From NCBI GenBank assembly GCA_016790075.1, contig JAEUPP010000079.1, positions 1 to 64,000 on the forward strand: a stretch of 64,000 nt of DNA. Direction: 5' to 3'. A program made the position numbers and the translations under genes. Below, one piece after another: positions 38,392 through 46,573 of the stretch. The notes beneath the pieces are model-generated. The model worked only from the letters and a program-made list of their open reading frames with translations. It did not search any database and was not told where the DNA came from. The stretch is from Rhodanobacteraceae bacterium. Lineage in GTDB: Bacteria; Pseudomonadota; Gammaproteobacteria; Xanthomonadales; Rhodanobacteraceae. Within the stretch, counting starts at the first letter, position 1; every line of letters begins with the position of its first letter.

Positions 38392-38409
38392 GGTCGGCTG
38401 AAGCCGACT
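38392..38409. repeat. REP-like palindrome, copy 2
   Basis: GTCGGCT-GA-AGCCGAC, a perfect 7-bp stem with a 2-nt loop. It shares the GGCTGAAGCC-type core with the other two copies. Confidence 0.5.
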
Positions 38410-38423
38410 CACTATTCCCGGAC

Positions 38424-38441
38424 GGTGGGCTGAGGCCCACC
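38424..38441. repeat. REP-like palindrome, copy 3
   Basis: GGTGGGC-TGAG-GCCCACC, a near-perfect stem. Together with copies 1 and 2 it suggests a REP/BIME-type intergenic repeat family. Confidence 0.5.
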
Positions 38442-38521
38442 CCAAATAACTGGCCAGACAGCTTGCGGAGTTCGCGTCGCCGTGTAGTCTCGGCCGCGTT
38501 TGTTTGCGCGAGGACACTTCG

Positions 38522-39157
38522 ATGCTGAAAGTCCTGATTGCCAGTTGCAAGGGCGGATGTGGCAAGACCACGCTGGCGACCCACCTGGCGGCGTTCTATG
38601 CCGTGGAAGGGAAGAACACCGTACTGGTCGACTGCGACAGGCTTGCATCGGCACGGCACTGGTGCGAACGCCGCGCCGGCCTGGCCAGCGCCGTGCTGCC
38701 CATAGACGGCACCCGGCGCAATTGGCGCGAGCGCATTCCCACGGGTGCCGACTGTGTTGTCATCGATACCCCTGCCGGTGCCAGTGCCGAGGATGTCGAT
38801 GAACTGCTCGACTATGTGGGCGCAGTGCTGACTCCCGTGTTGCCGTCGCCGTTCGACCTCGAAGCCTGCAGCCCTTTTGTCCAGGCCATCGCCGGACTCA
38901 CTCGCATCAAGCGCGGCAAGGTCGCTGCCGGCATCGTCGCCAACCGGATGCGGCCCTGGACCCAGGCCAGCCAGCGGGCGTACGAGGACATGCAGCAGTT
39001 CGCCCTGCCCGTCGTCGCCCAGTTGCGCGACACACAGGGTTACGTCGTCGCGACAGGTCTGGGCAAGAGCTTGTTTGACTATCATGCGGAAGCCGTGCGC
39101 TCCCACCAGGACGACTGGAAACCGCTTTTCAAGTGGCTACGAAAGAGCAGTGCCTGA
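38522..39157 (+). CDS. Orphan ParA-family ATPase
   Basis: The 211-residue protein is a short ParA/MinD-type ATPase: ASCKGGCGKTTLATHLAAFYA (P-loop Lys15, with the second deviant Lys10), VLVDCDRLASARHWCERR and CVVIDTPAGASAEDV. It lacks the N-terminal HTH of plasmid ParA. No parB or other partner is adjacent, so it is probably not a chromosome segregation protein; such orphans position cellular cargo or act in polar placement. The ATG is preceded by GAGGA with a 7-nt gap. Confidence 0.88.
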   Translation: MLKVLIASCKGGCGKTTLATHLAAFYAVEGKNTVLVDCDRLASARHWCERRAGLASAVLPIDGTRRNWRERIPTGADCVVIDTPAGASAEDVDELLDYVGAVLTPVLPSPFDLEACSPFVQAIAGLTRIKRGKVAAGIVANRMRPWTQASQRAYEDMQQFALPVVAQLRDTQGYVVATGLGKSLFDYHAEAVRSHQDDWKPLFKWLRKSSA

Positions 39158-39339
39158 GCGCGCTGCTGCCGGTCTGGCCGGGAACGGAATCCTCGCGCAG
39201 CGGGCCCTATACGGGGCCGGCTGGGTTGCCCGCCGTGTCCAATCCTCTGGACCTGCGGGTCGAGCTCGCAGGCAGTCCACACAGGCGCCGAGGCTTGGTG
39301 CACCATTAGCCCCCTACACGACAGGCGAGGAAGCCCGCT

Positions 39340-39810
39340 ATGCAAGAACTCATCCTGCTGCGACACGCCCACGCCGGCAACCCCGGCCCGGAACAGAGCG
39401 ACAGCGATCGCACGCTGAGCCTGACCGGCGAAGCGGAGGCGGAAGCCGCGGCGGCATGGCTCAAGGCCAGCGGCGCACGCCCGCAGCGAGTGCTCTGCTC
39501 GCCGTCGGCGCGTACGCGCCAGACGCTGGAACGCGTACTCGCGCGCATCGAGTATTCGGACACGCGCTACGAGCCGGCGATTTACGAAGCGACCGCCGGT
39601 GATCTCATGGGCCTGCTCGACCAGCACCGCGACGCGGAGCAACTGCTGCTGGTCGGCCACAATCCCGGTATCGAAACACTGGTTGCACTCCTGGCGACTG
39701 GCCAATCCGGCGAGTTCCGCGGCATGCCGCCGGCCGGTATAGCCTGGCTTGAAATCGGCGCAGACATCGAACCGGGTAGTGGCAGTCTCAAGGCGTTCTG
39801 GTCACCCTGA
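39340..39810 (+). CDS. sixA: SixA-type phosphohistidine phosphatase
   Basis: The 156-residue protein has a histidine-phosphatase core: LLRHAHAG with the nucleophile His9, the RTRQTLERVLAR segment, and LLVGHNPGIETLVALL with a second catalytic His. This is the SixA branch, which removes phosphate from histidine in HPt domains. The ATG starts the first strand. It may act on phosphorelays such as the hybrid kinase encoded at 55645, but that is only inference. Confidence 0.9.
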   Translation: MQELILLRHAHAGNPGPEQSDSDRTLSLTGEAEAEAAAAWLKASGARPQRVLCSPSARTRQTLERVLARIEYSDTRYEPAIYEATAGDLMGLLDQHRDAEQLLLVGHNPGIETLVALLATGQSGEFRGMPPAGIAWLEIGADIEPGSGSLKAFWSP

Positions 39811-39834
39811 AGCCAGCTCGGGCACGGTTTGCAC

Positions 39835-40449
39835 ATGTTCCCTCGCAAACAACCGCAGGGAAGTCGGGTGCGCGGCACCGTGCGGCGCGAATGGCTGAGG
39901 CTGTTGCTGCTGGCGGCGCTTGCGCTGCCAGCCGTTGCAGGCACTGAGCCCATCGCGCTGGACCCGGCTCGATCCAGCGCCGATTTTGAAATTCGCGCGA
40001 TGTGGATGTTTGATATTGCCGGCCATTTTCCTGCTGTCACCGGAGAGGTGGATATTGATGCTGCTGCCCACAGCGCGCGCGTGCGTGCGCGCATCGATGT
40101 GCGCAGCGTGTCCATGCGTCGCGAGAGTTATGAGGATTGGGTGAAGTCCGACGAGTTCTTCGACGCGGCGCGCCACCCCTTCGTCGAATTCGCATCCGAG
40201 CCTTTTCCACTCGCGACTCTGGATCTCGGTGGCGCCATTACCGGTTACCTGACTCTGCGTGGAGTGACGCGGCCCATGAGTCTGCGTCTGCGGCCGTCGC
40301 GCTGTCCCGGCGAAGCGGCGCGGCGCTGTCCAGTCGTTGCCGACGGTACTTTGCTGCGTAGCGAATTCGGTATGCGCTCGCGACGGGCGACCCTGGCGGA
40401 CAAGGTGCGCCTGCACTTCAGCGTGCTCGCGGCAGCTGCAACGGAATGA
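39835..40449 (+). CDS. YceI-family periplasmic protein
   Basis: The 204-residue protein has a hydrophobic signal near residues 20-35 (WLRLLLLAALALPAVAG). A YceI lipocalin-like fold follows: LDPARSSADFEIRAMWMFDIAGHFPAVTGEVDIDA, VSMRRESYEDWVKSDEFFDAARHPFVEF and ITGYLTLRGVTRPM. YceI proteins bind isoprenoid lipids in the periplasm. The ATG at 39835 (after a TTG at 39829) is used. The stop overlaps the next gene's ATG (40446-40449), so it is coupled to the phospholipase-D lipoprotein. Confidence 0.85.
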   Translation: MFPRKQPQGSRVRGTVRREWLRLLLLAALALPAVAGTEPIALDPARSSADFEIRAMWMFDIAGHFPAVTGEVDIDAAAHSARVRARIDVRSVSMRRESYEDWVKSDEFFDAARHPFVEFASEPFPLATLDLGGAITGYLTLRGVTRPMSLRLRPSRCPGEAARRCPVVADGTLLRSEFGMRSRRATLADKVRLHFSVLAAAATE

Positions 40450-42254
40450 AGGAACGCGCTTGCATGCGTAGTCGATGGCAATGGCTTGCGGTACTCGTGC
40501 TCACTCTGCTGCTGCTCGGCTGTTCGCTGTCGCGTGAACGCGTGCGGCGTGCCGATGCGGTGATAGCGCAACTGCGCGACCAGGAAACGAGTTGTACGGC
40601 GGATGACCGCTGCGCCGCCGATTCGCCCTACCACGAGCTGTACCAGGAAAGTCTGCGCGCCGTTGCACCACAGCACTTCGTCACCCTGCTTGATCACGGC
40701 GCTGATTCGCTCGCGCTGCGCCTGCACCTTGTGCGCAGTGCCAGAAAAAGTATTGAAGTACAAACATTTATTTTTTCGTCAGATGATGCTGGCCACCTGT
40801 TCCTCGACGAACTGATTCGCGCGGCGCGGCGCGGAGTGCGCGTGCGCGTGATTGCCGATCAGCTGTTCTCGCTGGGCGACTACACACTGCTGGCGCGGCT
40901 CGCCCGGGCGCACGCGAACTTTGAGTTGCGCCTGTACAACCCGGCCTTCGACGAAGCCGCTACACAGCCGCTGGAGTTCGCCGCCAACCTGCTCTGCTGC
41001 TTCTTCCAGTTCAATCAGCGCATGCACAACAAGCTGCTGCTGATTGACGGCGAAACAGGTGTGGCCGGTGGACGCAACTACGAAGACCGGTATTTCGACT
41101 GGGATCCAGCGTTCAACTATCGCGACCGTGATGTCGCCGTCACCGGAGTCAGCGCGGGGCGTCAGATGCAGGCCTCGTTCGAGCAGTTCTGGAACCACAA
41201 GCGCACCCGCACGCTGGCCCAGCTCAAGGACGTGAACCGGCGGCTGCTGCAGATCACGCGCGAGCCGGCGCCGCCCTGGGATACGCCGATCTGGCAGCGG
41301 CCTGATCGTGTTGCGGCGATCCTGCGACAGGCCGACGACTGGAACGGAATCGTGGAGCGTTTTGTTGCGCGCGGATTCCGCGTCGCGGAAGTGGACTATT
41401 TTTCCGACTCGCCGAACAAGCCGCTGGAGCCCGAGAACCCGGCTGACAAGGCGCTTACCCGGCATATCGTGGATTTGCTCGACAGTGCACAGGACGAGAT
41501 CGTGCTGCAGACGCCCTATCTCGTAATCAGCCGGCCGGCGCGGCGGGTCTTTCGTGCGTTGCGTGAACGCATGCCAGAGCTACGCGTCATCGTTTCCACC
41601 AACTCGCTGGCAGCGACCGACGCGTTCTACGTGTATGCCCTGTCGCACAAGTACAAAAAACGCTACATCAAATATCTCGGTTTCGAGATCTATGAACTCA
41701 AGCCGTTTCCGGCTGATGCGGCTCAAATGATTCAAGGATACGAGACCCTGGCCGGCGATGCGGGCGAGGCTTCCGGTAGCAGCCAGCGCGGGCCACGCAT
41801 TGCCGTGCACGCAAAGTCCATCGTGATCGACGGCAAGATCAGTCTGATCGGATCGCACAATTTCGATCCACGTTCGGACAACTACAATACGGAATCCGGC
41901 TTCATCATTCACGACCCGGCCTTTGCGCAGGCGCTGCGCGCATCGGTGCTGCGCGATACCGAGCCGCAGAACGCCTGGGTCATTGCGCGCCGGCCGCGGC
42001 CTGTTCTGGTAGAGCGGATCAATAACGCGATCCACGATTTCTCGACCGCGCTGCCGTTGTTTGATTTTTGGCCCTTCCGCTATGCGACCAGTTTCGAGCT
42101 CAAGCCCGGTTGCACCCCGCTGCGCACCAGCGATCCACACTTCTACGACTGCTACGCGCTGGTCGGTGATTTCCCGGGAGTGAATCTGCCACTCAAGAGC
42201 ATCTACACCCGAATCGTGACGGCGTTTGGTGCCGGGCTGGTTGGGATACTGTGA
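40446..42254 (+). CDS. Phospholipase-D-family lipoprotein (ClsC-like)
   Basis: The 602-residue protein begins with a lipoprotein signal (LLLLGC; Cys26). Two HxKxxxxD catalytic motifs follow: HNKLLLID (His194, Lys196, Asp201) and HAKSIVID (His455, Lys457). The IEVQTFIF and LIRAARRGVRVRVIADQLFS blocks are typical of PLD/cardiolipin synthase proteins. It should act at a membrane on phospholipids, e.g. cardiolipin synthesis or hydrolysis. Two ATGs are plausible: 40446 (overlapping YceI stop) and 40464 (with AAGGAA upstream). Coupling to YceI suggests a joint lipid function. Confidence 0.88.
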   Translation: MKERACMRSRWQWLAVLVLTLLLLGCSLSRERVRRADAVIAQLRDQETSCTADDRCAADSPYHELYQESLRAVAPQHFVTLLDHGADSLALRLHLVRSARKSIEVQTFIFSSDDAGHLFLDELIRAARRGVRVRVIADQLFSLGDYTLLARLARAHANFELRLYNPAFDEAATQPLEFAANLLCCFFQFNQRMHNKLLLIDGETGVAGGRNYEDRYFDWDPAFNYRDRDVAVTGVSAGRQMQASFEQFWNHKRTRTLAQLKDVNRRLLQITREPAPPWDTPIWQRPDRVAAILRQADDWNGIVERFVARGFRVAEVDYFSDSPNKPLEPENPADKALTRHIVDLLDSAQDEIVLQTPYLVISRPARRVFRALRERMPELRVIVSTNSLAATDAFYVYALSHKYKKRYIKYLGFEIYELKPFPADAAQMIQGYETLAGDAGEASGSSQRGPRIAVHAKSIVIDGKISLIGSHNFDPRSDNYNTESGFIIHDPAFAQALRASVLRDTEPQNAWVIARRPRPVLVERINNAIHDFSTALPLFDFWPFRYATSFELKPGCTPLRTSDPHFYDCYALVGDFPGVNLPLKSIYTRIVTAFGAGLVGIL

Positions 42255-42420
42255 GGTGCCGGCTGCTCGTGGGATTGGAAGCGGCCAGATTCCTTCTGAG
42301 GAAATGCCTGGGTTTCACTCGCTAGCCGCATCGTCGCGGAGGCTGGCGTACGGGTTTGCTATTGCGCCATAACACCACTTCCAGCCGCTTGCGCGTGCCG
42401 CACAGGCGCCTATCGCTCAA

Positions 42421-42450
42421 TTGACGCCGAGACCCTGCACTGGCTAGTCT
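42421..42450 (+). promoter_or_regulatory. Candidate promoter of the DUF1232 gene
   Basis: TTGACG (42421-42426) and TAGTCT (42445-42450) lie 18 bp apart, ending 30 bp before the ATG at 42481. The -35 is close to consensus and the -10 is weak. Confidence 0.35.
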
Positions 42451-42480
42451 GCAAAGTCTCCGCTTACCTGAAGACCAGCC

Positions 42481-43059
42481 ATGTCTCTGACCATCACTAT
42501 CGAACTCGGCGATGACGATCTGCAGCATTTCATTGACGGCATGAAGAAAGCCCAGGAGGAGACCAAGCACCTCAGCGCCCAGCAGATTACCGATGCGGCG
42601 CGCAAGCTACTGGTCGATTCGGGTGATATCGTCGTACCGCATTTCATCGCTGAACGTCTGGCCAAACTCGACGCGATGATCTCCATGGTTCACGACGCAG
42701 GTTGGGCCTTGCCGGACGAGGACAAGACACGAGTCCTTTCGGCGCTGACCTATTTCGCCGATCCCAAGGACGTGATTCCCGATACGGTGCCGGTGCTCGG
42801 TTTCCTTGATGACGCGATCATGATCGAGCTCTGTGTGCGCGAGCTCAAACATGAACTCGACGCGTACGACGATTTTTGCGATTTCCGCAATGCCGAAGCC
42901 GCGCGCCTGGGGATCGATCCGGCCAGCCACGAGATTGAACGGGCGCGTTGGCTGGAAGGCCGGCGCGAGGAACTGCAGGATCGCATGCGCCGTCGCCGTC
43001 GCGATTCCTATAGTGGCAGCAGTGCTAGCTGGAAGCCCGCGCTGTTCACGTTTGCCTGA
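42481..43059 (+). CDS. DUF1232 (YkvA-type) protein
   Basis: The 192-residue protein has a central YkvA/DUF1232 domain (about residues 70-130): YFADPKDVIPDTVPVLGFLDDAIMI. It is preceded by a helical DAARKLLVDSG region and followed by an Arg-rich tail (RRRRRDSYSG). No strong membrane helix is apparent besides the domain's hydrophobic loop. The role is unknown. A 39-bp bidirectional terminator follows. Confidence 0.88.
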   Translation: MSLTITIELGDDDLQHFIDGMKKAQEETKHLSAQQITDAARKLLVDSGDIVVPHFIAERLAKLDAMISMVHDAGWALPDEDKTRVLSALTYFADPKDVIPDTVPVLGFLDDAIMIELCVRELKHELDAYDDFCDFRNAEAARLGIDPASHEIERARWLEGRREELQDRMRRRRRDSYSGSSASWKPALFTFA

Positions 43060-43083
43060 TCCGTATCATCAGCCGTTGCCAGG

Positions 43084-43122
43084 CAACAAAAAAACCCCGA
43101 CATGGTCGGGGTTTTTTTGTTG
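43084..43122. terminator. Bidirectional Rho-independent terminator
   Basis: A perfect palindrome with a 3-nt loop joins A7-CCCC-GAC to GTC-GGGG-T7, giving runs of T on both strands. It lies between the convergent DUF1232 and RDD genes. Confidence 0.9.
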
Positions 43123-43161
43123 CGTATCCGCAAGAAAACACCAACTTCGCAGCGTGATTGA

Positions 43162-44316
43162 TTATCTGATCCCGCCGACCAACGAGGCCATGATCACGAA
43201 CCAGGCGATAATGCCGATTACGCTGATCGCAATGATGCCGATGTTCAGAACCCAGCCGTACCAAGGCATGGGCGGACGCTCAAGCTCGTGTTCCTGGCCG
43301 GGCTCTACCGTATTGAAAACGACACACGTGTTAGCCATGAGGTCATGCAGCGCCTGCTTGCGCTCGGTAAAGCCGGCCATCATATAGCCGATATACAGAA
43401 TGATGTTCGACACAGCGCCCCCGAAGAAGCGGCCGGTCGCACGCGCGAACGTGATCGGTTGGCCGTGGTCGTCAGTGACCTTGAGGCCAAAGGCCTGCTT
43501 GCCCAGCGTGGCTTGGCTGGGGCTGCTTTCCATCAAGGCGAAATAGAGCCAGCGGCCCACATAGAACAGCAGAACGCCCAGCAGCGGGATGATGTTCAGC
43601 ACGATTGCCGGAATGAGCAGAATCAGGTTGTCGAGGGTATAGGCCGCGAAACGACGCCAGAAGCCGGCGTGGATCGCGTCGCCAGCGGGCAAGGGCATGC
43701 CGGATTCGATCAGCTCGCCACCGCCACGCACCAGCGGTGCATCCGGGGCTGCATAGGGTGACGCATACGGGTCGGCCGCGGGCATGGCCGGTGGCATTAC
43801 GGTCGTTTCGGCCGGTGACGAGGCCATGGAGAAACTCGGTGGTGATACCGTTTCTCTCGGTGTAGGCGGTGTAGGCGGTGTAGGCGGTGCGGCCTTGGGC
43901 GGCGGCGGGGCGGCAGCCGGCATACCGAGGCGGCTGAAGGGTCCCCAATGGCTGTCACCGACCTTGGTCACTTCGACGTTGCCCGACCAGTCGCCGGCCA
44001 TGACCTTGCTCTGGACGAACGTATGCGGGACCGGCCCACGCGGCTTGCCGCCAATCACGACGAACAAGTTGCCGTTGTCGTCCATTGCGTGGAGTTCGCT
44101 GTCGGCCCCTATGCTGCGCAGGCCGTCCTGCAATCCTTGTAACTTGCCCAGATCGTCACTTTCTTTCAGCGTGACCGGTGCGCGCGGCACAAGCTTGGTA
44201 CTTACGCTGTCCGGTTCCATACGAAAATAGCTGGCCAGGGCCGGCCAGACCGTTTCCGCAGCGTGACCCGGCAGCACAATACCGGTCAGCACCAAGGCGT
44301 GTTTGGTGTTCTGCAT
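43162..44316 (-). CDS. RDD-family membrane protein
   Basis: The 384-residue protein has a soluble N-terminal domain with the sense of a ligand-binding fold (KVMAGDWSGNVEVTKVGDSHWGPF) and a proline-rich linker (PPTPPTPPT repeats near residues 140-160). The RDD domain (about 215-330) follows, with FWRRFAAYTLDNLILL and GKQAFGLKVTDDHGQPITFARATGRFF. A final transmembrane pair closes the protein. RDD proteins are thought to be ion or solute membrane proteins, but roles vary. The ATG at 44316 is used. Confidence 0.85.
   Translation of the reverse strand: MQNTKHALVLTGIVLPGHAAETVWPALASYFRMEPDSVSTKLVPRAPVTLKESDDLGKLQGLQDGLRSIGADSELHAMDDNGNLFVVIGGKPRGPVPHTFVQSKVMAGDWSGNVEVTKVGDSHWGPFSRLGMPAAAPPPPKAAPPTPPTPPTPRETVSPPSFSMASSPAETTVMPPAMPAADPYASPYAAPDAPLVRGGGELIESGMPLPAGDAIHAGFWRRFAAYTLDNLILLIPAIVLNIIPLLGVLLFYVGRWLYFALMESSPSQATLGKQAFGLKVTDDHGQPITFARATGRFFGGAVSNIILYIGYMMAGFTERKQALHDLMANTCVVFNTVEPGQEHELERPPMPWYGWVLNIGIIAISVIGIIAWFVIMASLVGGIR
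43859..43885. repeat. Three 9-bp tandem repeats inside the RDD gene
   Basis: Three copies of GGTGTAGGC encode the Pro-Pro-Thr linker on the minus strand. Copy number may vary between strains without shifting frame. Confidence 0.8.
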
Positions 44317-44414
44317 GAGATTCCCCGACGATGCGAGCGCACCGGGGCGGCGCGCTGGCCTGACTTTACCGTTTCATAACGCGCGCGCAAACGGAACCGA
44401 ACAGGTGCAGGCGC

Positions 44415-45698
44415 TCAAGGCCGTTCGAGTATTGCCGTGACGCCCATGCCGCCGGCTGTGCAGATCGAGATCAGGCCGCGGCCACTGCCTTTTTCCTCAA
44501 GCAGCTTGGCCAGATTGGCGACGATACGCGCCCCCGTCGCCGCAAACGGATGGCCGTGCGCCAGCGACGAGCCGTTCACGTTCATCTTTGCCGGATCGAT
44601 ACTGCCCAGGGCTGTGTCGAGACCAAGGCGATTCTTGCAGTAGTCCTCGCTTTCCCAGGCGCGCAAGGTACACAGCACCTGTGCCGCGAACGCCTCGTGG
44701 ATTTCGTAGAAATCGAAGTCCTGCAAGGTCAGGTTCGCGTCCCGGAGCATTTGTGCGACGGCGATGGTCGGCGCCATCAGCAGGCCTTCACCGTGCACGA
44801 AATCGACCGCGGCGATCTGGGAGTGGGTCAGGTAGGCCTGGACCTTCAGGTCGCGAGCCTGAGCCCAGGCATCGCTGGCCAGCAATACGGCCGAAGCGCC
44901 ATCGGTCAACGGGGTCGAGTTGCCGGCCGTCAGCGTGCCCTTGCCCGACGTCTTGTCAAAGGCGGGCTTCAGGGCGGCGAGTTTTTCGAGGGTGGTTTCG
45001 GGACGCAGGATGTTGTCGCGTTCTACGCCGCGGAATGGCACGACCAAGTCCTTGTAGAAACCGCGCTGGTAGGCTGCTGCGGCTTTCTGGTGGCTTTCCC
45101 ACGCCAGCTTGTCCTGGTCTTCGCGCGCTATCTGCCATTCCCTGGCCATGAGCTCGCAGTGGTCGCCCATGGACTTGCCCGTGCGCGGCTCGGCCACACC
45201 GGGGAAATGCGGCTTCAGCTCGCCGAAGCTGAAACCGCGCAGGAAGGTCTTGAGCTTGTCCAGCGGGGTTTTGGCGCGCACGGTAGCGAGCAGGCGCTGC
45301 TGCAGCTTTTTGCTATAGACGATGGGCACGTCGCTGGTCGTGTCCGAACCGCCGGCGACGCCGGCCTGGATCTGGCCCAGCGCGATCTTGTTGCCGATAT
45401 GGATCGCCGTGTCCAGCGAAGTGCCGCAGGCGCGCGCCATCGTGATGCCCGGCGTCGTCGGCGCCAGGCCCGACGACAGCGCCGCTTCGCGCGCGAGATT
45501 CCAGTCCGAGGAATGGTGGATCACCGCACCCAGAGCGACTTCGCCGAGTTCGACGCCGTGCAGGCCGAAGCGTTCAACGAGCGCGCCCAAGGTCTTGATC
45601 GACATGCCCAGATTGCCGACGTCGGCATACGCCGTGTTATTGCGACAGAACGGGATGCGTACCCCGCCGATAATGCCTACGCGTTGCTTGCTGCTCAC
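44415..45698 (-). CDS. Acetyl-CoA C-acyltransferase (thiolase, FadI-type)
   Basis: The 427-residue enzyme has the thiolase layout: GIIGGVRIPFCRNNTAY at the N-terminus, the nucleophile loop ARACGTSLDTA with Cys91, and GNSTPLTDGASAVLLAS. The EIHEAFAAQVLCTL segment and C-terminal NGSSLAHGHPFAATGARIV with CTAGGMG (catalytic His and Cys) complete it. The 427-residue length and FadI-like text (HHSSDWNLAREAALSS) point to the trifunctional-complex beta-oxidation partner rather than a biosynthetic thiolase. No fadJ is adjacent. It diverges from the 2OG oxygenase gene. Confidence 0.9.
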   Translation of the reverse strand: MSSKQRVGIIGGVRIPFCRNNTAYADVGNLGMSIKTLGALVERFGLHGVELGEVALGAVIHHSSDWNLAREAALSSGLAPTTPGITMARACGTSLDTAIHIGNKIALGQIQAGVAGGSDTTSDVPIVYSKKLQQRLLATVRAKTPLDKLKTFLRGFSFGELKPHFPGVAEPRTGKSMGDHCELMAREWQIAREDQDKLAWESHQKAAAAYQRGFYKDLVVPFRGVERDNILRPETTLEKLAALKPAFDKTSGKGTLTAGNSTPLTDGASAVLLASDAWAQARDLKVQAYLTHSQIAAVDFVHGEGLLMAPTIAVAQMLRDANLTLQDFDFYEIHEAFAAQVLCTLRAWESEDYCKNRLGLDTALGSIDPAKMNVNGSSLAHGHPFAATGARIVANLAKLLEEKGSGRGLISICTAGGMGVTAILERP

Positions 45699-45735
45699 GA
45701 TTTGCTTTCCTGCGGCTGTAGGGGAAGCGCCTGTT

Positions 45736-46485
45736 ATGATCAGGCGTTTTACGGTAATTGCTAATACTATGCCGTACGTTTTCGATCTTGACAGGTTGGA
45801 TGCGCTGGTTGCCGCGGGCGCGGCGGAATTTCGTAGCGCGGTCCCCTATCCGCATGCCGTGTTCGAGGACTTCCTGAAACCAGCGGCTGTGTGTGAGCTG
45901 GCCGAGGTGTTTCCCAAGCCTGAAGACCATCTGTCCTGGGATCGTTTCGGTGCCATCGGCTACGAAGTCAAACTCGGCTCGTCCGACGAAGTGCGTTTCC
46001 CGGCGGCGCTACGCCGCGCTATCCATGACCTGAATTCCGGACCGTTCATTCGTTTCCTTGAACGATTGAGCGGTATCGACCATTTGCTGCCCGATCCTGG
46101 CCTCGTCGGCGGTGGAATTCATCTTAGCCGCCGTGGTGACCATCTCGGCATCCATGCCGATTTCAACTGGCATGAAGGCCTGCAGGCACACCGGCGCCTG
46201 AACTTGCTGATCTATCTGAACCCGCACTGGGAAGCCGGCTACGGCGGCGAGCTCGAACTTTGGGATACCAGCGGCACGCGCCGTGTGCGCAGCGTCGCAC
46301 CGCTGTTCAATCGCGCCGTCGTGTTCACGACGCGGTCGGATACCTTCCATGGCCATCCGAATCACTGGGCTGCACCCGATGGCGTTTATCGCCAGTCGAT
46401 CGCGCTTTACTACTACACGACGCAGCGGCCCGCCGGCGAGACCCGTGATGCGCACGGAACTTTGTACAAAGGTTACAATGTGTAA
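45736..46485 (+). CDS. 2OG-Fe(II) oxygenase
   Basis: The 249-residue protein is a prolyl-4-hydroxylase-like dioxygenase. The metal motif HADFNWH gives the HxD pair and a third His is seen in FHGHPNHW. NLLIYLNPHWEAGYGGELELWD, the double-stranded core, and RQSIALYYYTT follow. It differs from the gene at 10097 in having a standard HxD. The ATG at 45736 has GGGGAAG upstream; an ATG at 45769 is a shorter option. Substrate unknown. Confidence 0.85.
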   Translation: MIRRFTVIANTMPYVFDLDRLDALVAAGAAEFRSAVPYPHAVFEDFLKPAAVCELAEVFPKPEDHLSWDRFGAIGYEVKLGSSDEVRFPAALRRAIHDLNSGPFIRFLERLSGIDHLLPDPGLVGGGIHLSRRGDHLGIHADFNWHEGLQAHRRLNLLIYLNPHWEAGYGGELELWDTSGTRRVRSVAPLFNRAVVFTTRSDTFHGHPNHWAAPDGVYRQSIALYYYTTQRPAGETRDAHGTLYKGYNV

Positions 46486-46573
46486 TAAATGAACAGCCCG
46501 GCGGGGGCTATGCACCAAGCACGCGTTGCTTCTGCGGTGAGCTTGCTCTGCGGCTTACCTCAAGGTGCGGTGA

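Noticed and set aside
38522-39157. Calling the short ParA gene a plasmid partition gene
   Set aside because: There is no ParB partner, no HTH and no replication gene nearby; the context is chromosomal.
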